Shown: piece by piece, positions 58,985-64,000 of the stretch | Layout of the letters: each line of letters starts with the position of its first letter | How positions within the stretch are numbered: position 1 is the first letter of the stretch | The notes under the pieces: model-generated | What the model was told of the DNA's origin: nothing | What the model saw: only the letters and a program-made list of their open reading frames with translations | Database searches by the model: none | Program-made: the position numbers and the translations under genes | Origin: Streptomyces sp. Ncost-T10-10d | GTDB taxonomy: Bacteria > Actinomycetota > Actinomycetes > Streptomycetales > Streptomycetaceae | Reading direction: 5' to 3' | Length of the DNA stretch: 64,000 nt | Assembly: GCF_900091955.1 (NCBI RefSeq) | Contig: NZ_FMDF01000238.1 | Coordinates: forward strand, 1 to 64,000

Positions 58985-61105
58985 GTGCTTCCTCCCCATC
59001 ACGATGACGCGGCACTTCGCCGGTCGTTCATATCTGTCCTCGGACCGGACGGCTTCGTCGGCGCTGCCGTTCTGATCAGGGACTCCCTGGTCCTCACCTG
59101 TGCTCATGTCGTCAACGCGGCACTGGGGCGGGACGACTTCGAGACCTCCACTCCGGGGCCTGACAAGGTCATCCGGTTGCGGATGCCTCATGTGGACCGC
59201 GACCGGGAACTCACGGGCCGCGTCGATCACACGATGTGGCGTCCGCCAAGGCCGTATGCCTCGGCGGGTAGTGGCGCTTCCGCAGCTGGAAGACTGCCGT
59301 ACTTCGGCGATCTAGCCGTGCTCAGACTCGGAGAGTCAGCTCCGGACGGCGCGGAGCCCGCACCCTTTCTGCCCGAGCGGGACGGGCATGAAGTCACCGC
59401 GCTGTGGGCCAGCGGCAACACACTGACAACCCTCCGTGCCCTGCCGCGTGCTGTGGCCGAGCCGTGGGTAGTACTCGACGTTGTGGCAGGCTCGCTGGTC
59501 GGCGGGTACAGCGGCGGACCGCTCTGGGACCGGGACCGCGAGGCGGTGGTAGGGATCGTTGTCGCTGCCCATGTAACCTCAGGCGCGGGTGAGGCATCGG
59601 CGTCCGCAGCCCCGCTGTATGCCATCGGGTTGCCCACGATCGAGGCCGAGCTTCCGGAACTCCCGCCGCTTGCCGTACCCATGGCAGGACTGGGCCGGCA
59701 ACAGATGTTGGCTGTCCTGGAGCAGCTCTTGCCGGGCAGCGAGTCTGTCCGCAAGTGCGAGGAGAGGCTGGCCGCCAAGCTCTGCAGGGAATCGGCAGGC
59801 CAAGCTGCGGACTGCTACCGGCTGCTCGCCCTCGCTCTGAGCGTGCGGCGCGGGATACCAGAACTGCTGGATGTCGTCCGGGACCACTTGGCGGATGCCG
59901 GAATCAGTGAATCCCCGGCCACAAGGTGGCTCTGGGAGCAGCTGCTGAGCGTGGCCCGTGTGGTGAGCGAGCGGGACGTACTCACCGTGCAACAGCGGCG
60001 TGATCTGGTCGGTCTGCTGGCCCACTGCCACGCCGATTCCGCGGACCTGCTGCGCTCGGTGCTTCCGTACGCCGATGAGCTGCCGCGAGCGTCCGGCCTC
60101 GTTGAAGTCACTGACCTCTTGGAGGGATACGACCCGGTTGCTGGGCGCTTGATGCCTCCTCTGCTTCAGGCGGTCGTCAAGATCGCCCTCACGGAGGGCT
60201 GTGTCGGCAACGCCGTGGCGCGCGACCTTGATGCCTGGGTGACGAGGGTGGCACTTCGACTCGGAGTACCGGAAGCCGCAGTCGCTCAGTTCCGCGAGGA
60301 CGTCCGTCCCGCTCCCCGTGATAGTTCGTCCGCTGTCGTGGGTCCCCGTGTCCAGGTTGAGTTGCTGCCCCTGGCCCCCGGCCATCGCTTCACCTTTCAG
60401 ATCTGGGTCTGGGACGCCGAAGGGCGTCACGAGGTGGTTCTGGTACAGGACTCCGAGGTCTCCAGCGAGCAAGTGGTCGAGGGGATCCGGAGAGTGCTCC
60501 GCAATGAGGTACAGGAACACGTGGACCAAGCCCTGGTGGAGTTCTTCGTGGCACCCTCCTGGCTGCGACTCGACGTCGATACCTGGAAGTTGGCGGGGAA
60601 CGAGGACGACAGCGACTTCCTGCTCGGCATCAGCCGCAGGGTCGTTCTGCGTAGTTCCAGCCGGACACGTGAGACCTACTCCGGCTGGAAGCGGCGTACC
60701 AAGGCCCTTCTGTCCTCTCAGCCCCTTGTTCTCGACCATCACTCGGCGGACCCCACGGTCGCCCAGGCGCGGCTCGAAGCGACTCCGGACGCGGGCATCG
60801 TCATCATGTGTTGCGAGCAGCAGCACCAGAACCGAGTGCTCCGACAATGTCTCCAGGCCGGTGTGCACACCGTCCTGTGGCACCGGCAGAACCACGATAC
60901 GGAAACAGCCAAGAGGCTGCTCGACCTGCTGCAAGGGATCGGGCACGCCGATATTCCGGAGACGGTACGTCTCGAACGGGCTAGAGCATTGGTGGACCCC
61001 GAGTGTCTGACACATCATGGTCGCCGCTTGTCGCTTCTCTACGACGGGCCGGATCACAGGCCGCCGCCGCTCGCCCCCGATGCCTGGGCGCTCACTCAAC
61101 CCTGA
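58985..61105 (+). CDS. Trypsin-like serine protease fused to a VMAP-C domain
   Basis: A 706-aa cytoplasmic protein without signal peptide. Residues 10-225 are a trypsin-like domain with an intact triad: His41 (VLTCAHVVNA), Asp109 (YFGDLAVLRL) and Ser176 (VGGYSGGPLWD). Residues 240-445 are helical (LGRQQMLAVLEQLLPGSESV; LTVQQRRDLVGLLAHCHADS) and may be an effector-associated or VMAP-M0-type module. Residues 450-690 resemble VMAP-C, the vWA-MoxR-associated-protein C-terminal domain (VQVELLPLAPGHRFTFQIWV, VEFFVAPSWLRLDVDTWKLA, RRVVLRSS). GTG 58985 follows GGAAGCGGCGAG. The next genes encode MoxR and a vWA protein, so this is the effector arm of the ternary system. Confidence 0.85.
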   Translation: MLPPHHDDAALRRSFISVLGPDGFVGAAVLIRDSLVLTCAHVVNAALGRDDFETSTPGPDKVIRLRMPHVDRDRELTGRVDHTMWRPPRPYASAGSGASAAGRLPYFGDLAVLRLGESAPDGAEPAPFLPERDGHEVTALWASGNTLTTLRALPRAVAEPWVVLDVVAGSLVGGYSGGPLWDRDREAVVGIVVAAHVTSGAGEASASAAPLYAIGLPTIEAELPELPPLAVPMAGLGRQQMLAVLEQLLPGSESVRKCEERLAAKLCRESAGQAADCYRLLALALSVRRGIPELLDVVRDHLADAGISESPATRWLWEQLLSVARVVSERDVLTVQQRRDLVGLLAHCHADSADLLRSVLPYADELPRASGLVEVTDLLEGYDPVAGRLMPPLLQAVVKIALTEGCVGNAVARDLDAWVTRVALRLGVPEAAVAQFREDVRPAPRDSSSAVVGPRVQVELLPLAPGHRFTFQIWVWDAEGRHEVVLVQDSEVSSEQVVEGIRRVLRNEVQEHVDQALVEFFVAPSWLRLDVDTWKLAGNEDDSDFLLGISRRVVLRSSSRTRETYSGWKRRTKALLSSQPLVLDHHSADPTVAQARLEATPDAGIVIMCCEQQHQNRVLRQCLQAGVHTVLWHRQNHDTETAKRLLDLLQGIGHADIPETVRLERARALVDPECLTHHGRRLSLLYDGPDHRPPPLAPDAWALTQP

Positions 61106-61129
61106 ACCACCATGTCAAGGAGAGCGACT

Positions 61130-62140
61130 GTGTCGCACAACGCTGCATCCGACCAGGTCCCCGGCGAGTCAGCCGAGGACTGGTGGGTGTTCCGCGGCCC
61201 GGCAGACCTGCCCCCTCCACCCCCCTGGCGGAGCCTCGCGGGCTCGAAGCAGACTCCGGCGGCTCAGCAGTACCTGTTGAGCTCGCAGCACGTGGCGGTC
61301 GTCAATGCCGCACTGCATCTGCGTCGTCCGTTGTTGGTCACCGGGCGTCCTGGCACCGGCAAGAGCTCTCTCGCTCATGCCATCGCTGAGGACCTGGGAT
61401 TGGGCAATGTACTTCGCTGGCCGGTCAACAGCCGCTCCACGCTGGAGGACGCCCTCTACCGCTACGACGCGGTGGGCCGGCTGCGAGAGGTGTCGCTGGA
61501 ACGTGAGAGGCGCATGGCACGCGGCGTGCCGAGGAAGCTGCGGCACCGTGCTCGGGGCCACCAGTCGGATATCGGGGACTATCTGCGGCTCGGCCCGTTG
61601 GGGACGGCTCTCGCCACTCCGGACCGCCCGCAGGTTCTGCTCATCGATGAGCTCGACAAAGCCGACATCGATCTCCCCAATGATCTCCTCGTGGTGCTGG
61701 AGGAAGCAGAGTTCGAGATTCCCGAACTCGCGAGGCTACCCGAGGAGCAGCAGACCGTGAACGTCCTCGTCACCGGAAGCAGGAAGCGTGTCCAGGTCCA
61801 CCGCGGCACGGTGTCGTGTCAGCACTTTCCGATCGTCGTCATGACCAGTAATGGGGAGAGGGATTTCCCGCCGGCCTTCCTCCGCCGCTGCGTACGCCTC
61901 GATCTGCAGGACCCCGACGAGCAGAAACTCCGCGACATCATCCAACTCCATCTGGGTGAGGAGGCACTTGCCGACGCGGAAGACCTCATCCAGAACTTCC
62001 TGCAGAGAGCGGCCACACAGACGCTCGCTACCGATCAACTCCTGGCCGCGGTACACCTCCGCGTGACGGGAGCCGATCTGAGTCGCGAGCAGCTGATCAA
62101 CACTGTCATGCACCGTCTTGACGAGGTCTTCCCAGGATGA
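61130..62140 (+). CDS. MoxR-type AAA+ ATPase
   Basis: A 336-aa ATPase. Walker A is TGRPGTGKSS (residues 71-80), Walker B VLLIDELDKADIDLPND (near 169-185), sensor 1 VVMTSNGERDFPPAFLRRC with the arginine finger, and a C-terminal lid (EQLINTVMHRLDEVFP). The insertion between Walker A and B (YRYDAVGRLREVSLERERRM) is typical of MoxR. GTG 61130 is chosen because AAGGAG lies eight bases upstream; ATG 61112 lacks one. It overlaps the vWA gene start (ATGA). MoxR ATPases act as chaperone-like switches with vWA proteins; here the client is likely the protease-VMAP protein. Confidence 0.9.
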   Translation: MSHNAASDQVPGESAEDWWVFRGPADLPPPPPWRSLAGSKQTPAAQQYLLSSQHVAVVNAALHLRRPLLVTGRPGTGKSSLAHAIAEDLGLGNVLRWPVNSRSTLEDALYRYDAVGRLREVSLERERRMARGVPRKLRHRARGHQSDIGDYLRLGPLGTALATPDRPQVLLIDELDKADIDLPNDLLVVLEEAEFEIPELARLPEEQQTVNVLVTGSRKRVQVHRGTVSCQHFPIVVMTSNGERDFPPAFLRRCVRLDLQDPDEQKLRDIIQLHLGEEALADAEDLIQNFLQRAATQTLATDQLLAAVHLRVTGADLSREQLINTVMHRLDEVFPG

Positions 62141-64000
62141 TTGACCGTCTACGACGGATCCTGGACAGCCTCGGCCACCCACTCGGCAGTGCGGAGTTGC
62201 TGGACGTTCTCCTGCTGGCCCGAACCATGGCAGCGAGCAGGAAGGACGTCCTCAGCACGACCGGATCGGGGGCGGGAAAGGAGGCCGATCTCCAGGCCGA
62301 CGACTCCTTGGGGCCCGCCTCAGATTCCGAACAGATGGCCGACCTGGCGGAGACGTCCGGCACAGGCCCGGAAGGTGGGGAGAGGCAGCAGCCGGGAACG
62401 CCCTCACCGGGAAAGCGCCACATGCTCTTCCCGGATACGAGACCGCAGGACCCGTCGACCGGCTCCGCCGCTCACTCGCTGAGAATCCCTGGGCCTCGTG
62501 CCCTGCCGGGCGCGAACCACCTGGTCCGGTCACTGCGTCCGCTGCGTGAACACCGGGAGCATCCGCGTCGTACCGTCGTTGATGTGGAGGCCACGGTCCG
62601 GCTCGCCGCGGAGTCGGACATCTTCGATGTGGTGCTCCGCCCTACCAGTGAGCTACAGAACACCGCTGTTTTTCTGATCGACGACTCCCCGTCCATGCGC
62701 GTGTGGCGATCGCTGCTGTCGGAAGTCGGCCGTCTAGTGGAGCGCAGTGGGGTCTTCCGCACCGTTGAGATCCGTAAGTTCACGCCGGAAGAGCTGGTCC
62801 GGCGGCACCGTGTGCGGAGCGTCGGCCCCTCCGTCGTCTTCCTGTTGACGGACGGTGTTCATCGGGCCTGGGCGAGCTCGGCCATGGCCAACGCCGTCGC
62901 AGCCCTGGGGGCACGCGGACCGGTCACTGTCCTGACACCCCTGCCCCAGCGACTCTGGCGCGCCACAGGGTTCCAGCCGCAGCCGTGCCTCCTCAGGGCA
63001 ACCCAGCGGTTCCCGGCGATACGCGAGTTGTCCATGCTCGACCCCGTGACGGGGGAGTGCCTGCAACTCGGCCCTGGCCGTGTGCCGCTGCCGGTCGTAG
63101 CACTGTCACCGTCGTCGCTCGCCTCGTGGGCGCAGCTGATGACTCGGCCTACCGCTTCACAAATGATCGAATCCGCCCTGCTGGGGTCCCCGGGTGCCAG
63201 CCCGCCGGCAGAACCGGTGACCGCAGATGAGAGTGCGCCGCCGGACAAGCTGATCGCCGCCTTCCGCGGATCCTTCTCCCCACAGGCCTACAGTCTCGCA
63301 GTCAGGCTCTCGGCCATCACGACGCTCAGCCCGCTCGTCATGCAGCTCGTGCGCACCGCCACCCTGCCCGAGGCCACGTCCACGCACGTGGCGGAAGTGC
63401 TGCTCGGAGGTTTGCTCCAGCGCCGGGACGACGCGGCCGACACGCAGGAGCTCCCGGAGACGCTACGCGAGCACGACCTCTACACCTTCCGCCCCGGTGT
63501 GCGCGAGCTTTTGGCCACCGGGCTGAGCAGGGCGCAGACCCACGAGGTGACCGTGGCCGTAGGCCGCGCCCTCGCGCCCTATCTGGGCAGGCTGCCGGAC
63601 TTCTCGGTCCTTGTGCCCGATGTGGCGGGCACCCACCGGATCTCCGAGGAGGCGTTGCCTTTCGCAGCGCTGGCAGGCCCCCGCACCGATAGCGCACCGA
63701 GTCCTACGGCATCGAGCGTAGCGGGCTCGGATATCGGTGGCCAGGAGACCTCCGCCGCGTTGGGCGGGGCCGCGCTGTTCCGGGCACCCGCTCGCGTCGT
63801 CGCGGCGGACGCTCTGCGGGGGTCGCTGATCCTGCTCCTCATCGAACAGCACGTGAGTGCCTTGGGGAGACGACCGACCGCTGCCCGGGTCCGCGCGTGG
63901 GAACAAGATCTTCCAGAGCTGGCAGCCGCGCTCATGGACGTGGGTCTCGGCGAGGTCGAGATGCTGATCGAGTACGGACTTCCGATGAGCAGCTTCCACG
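62137..64000 (+). CDS. vWA-like SAV_2336-type protein, truncated by window end
   Basis: The frame starts at ATG 62137 inside the MoxR stop (ATGA) and stays open to base 64000. After a disordered segment (about 40-130), RRTVVDVEATVRLAAESDIF leads into a von Willebrand factor A domain with an intact MIDAS: DDSPSMRVW (Asp182-x-Ser184-x-Ser186) and LLTDGVHRAW. The part from about residue 370 (PPDKLIAAFRGSFSPQAYSL, LAVRLSAITTLSPLVMQLVR) matches the SAV_2336 N-terminal-related actinobacterial family. Together with MoxR it forms a pair that binds a client through the MIDAS metal. The C terminus, which may carry another effector or receptor domain, lies outside the window. Confidence 0.87.
   Translation, partial: MIDRLRRILDSLGHPLGSAELLDVLLLARTMAASRKDVLSTTGSGAGKEADLQADDSLGPASDSEQMADLAETSGTGPEGGERQQPGTPSPGKRHMLFPDTRPQDPSTGSAAHSLRIPGPRALPGANHLVRSLRPLREHREHPRRTVVDVEATVRLAAESDIFDVVLRPTSELQNTAVFLIDDSPSMRVWRSLLSEVGRLVERSGVFRTVEIRKFTPEELVRRHRVRSVGPSVVFLLTDGVHRAWASSAMANAVAALGARGPVTVLTPLPQRLWRATGFQPQPCLLRATQRFPAIRELSMLDPVTGECLQLGPGRVPLPVVALSPSSLASWAQLMTRPTASQMIESALLGSPGASPPAEPVTADESAPPDKLIAAFRGSFSPQAYSLAVRLSAITTLSPLVMQLVRTATLPEATSTHVAEVLLGGLLQRRDDAADTQELPETLREHDLYTFRPGVRELLATGLSRAQTHEVTVAVGRALAPYLGRLPDFSVLVPDVAGTHRISEEALPFAALAGPRTDSAPSPTASSVAGSDIGGQETSAALGGAALFRAPARVVAADALRGSLILLLIEQHVSALGRRPTAARVRAWEQDLPELAAALMDVGLGEVEMLIEYGLPMSSFH

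Overview
The window is high-GC actinobacterial DNA and almost certainly Streptomyces. The evidence is strong G/C bias at third codon positions, several genes that look leaderless with a TANNNT -10 box, mycothiol-linked and deazaflavin-type enzyme families, an SCO4225-type membrane protein and many one-component regulators. I saw no rRNA, tRNA, CRISPR array, integrase or prophage genes.

Layout. (1) 1-15.5 kb is a dense transposon block: a frameshifted IS701-family remnant, an IS1182 element with 28-bp perfect ends, an IS5-family unit enclosing a tetR and two methyltransferase genes, an IS1380 element, a lysE-type exporter next to a second IS1380 remnant, an IS701 element with 132-bp near-perfect terminal repeats, an IS701 unit carrying a GNAT acetyltransferase, and an IS982 unit carrying a membrane-protein gene. 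From 9192 to 15462 the mobile pieces abut each other at five CTAG tetranucleotides. (2) 15.5-48 kb is mostly chromosomal housekeeping and accessory genes: a TmrB-like/NUDIX fusion, metallo-beta-lactamase-fold and M20 hydrolases, a geranylgeranyl-reductase-type flavoenzyme, a two-component system, efflux pumps with MarR or ROK neighbours, a MacB-like ABC exporter, a Cds1-type PLP enzyme, SRPBCC proteins, a DeoR regulator, a very unusual membrane hydrolase and a beta-helix/AAA fusion. One small scar (30.6-30.9 kb) is an IS30 fragment that cuts off a cupin gene downstream of a tetR. (3) 48-57 kb holds regulator/efflux pairs (PadR-MATE, MFS behind a CsoR-like palindrome), a second tetR-methyltransferase pair and several decayed genes. 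(4) 58.5-64 kb, running off the right edge, is a four-gene operon: Trypco1-like protein, trypsin-VMAP-C fusion, MoxR-type AAA+ ATPase, and a vWA-containing SAV_2336-type protein. It matches the predicted vWA-MoxR-VMAP ternary conflict (defence or immunity) systems and is the most interesting locus here.

How genes work together. Regulator genes mostly sit next to or divergent from their likely targets, with strong palindromes between them: tetR/methyltransferase (twice), tetR/deazaflavin-dependent reductase, MarR/MFS, ROK/MFS, PadR/MATE. In the last operon MoxR and vWA are expected to act as an ATP-driven switch on the protease-VMAP effector, with the Trypco1 protein as a protease-linked accessory. 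Reading frames were judged by eye. Family names rest on motif recognition, not on database searches.
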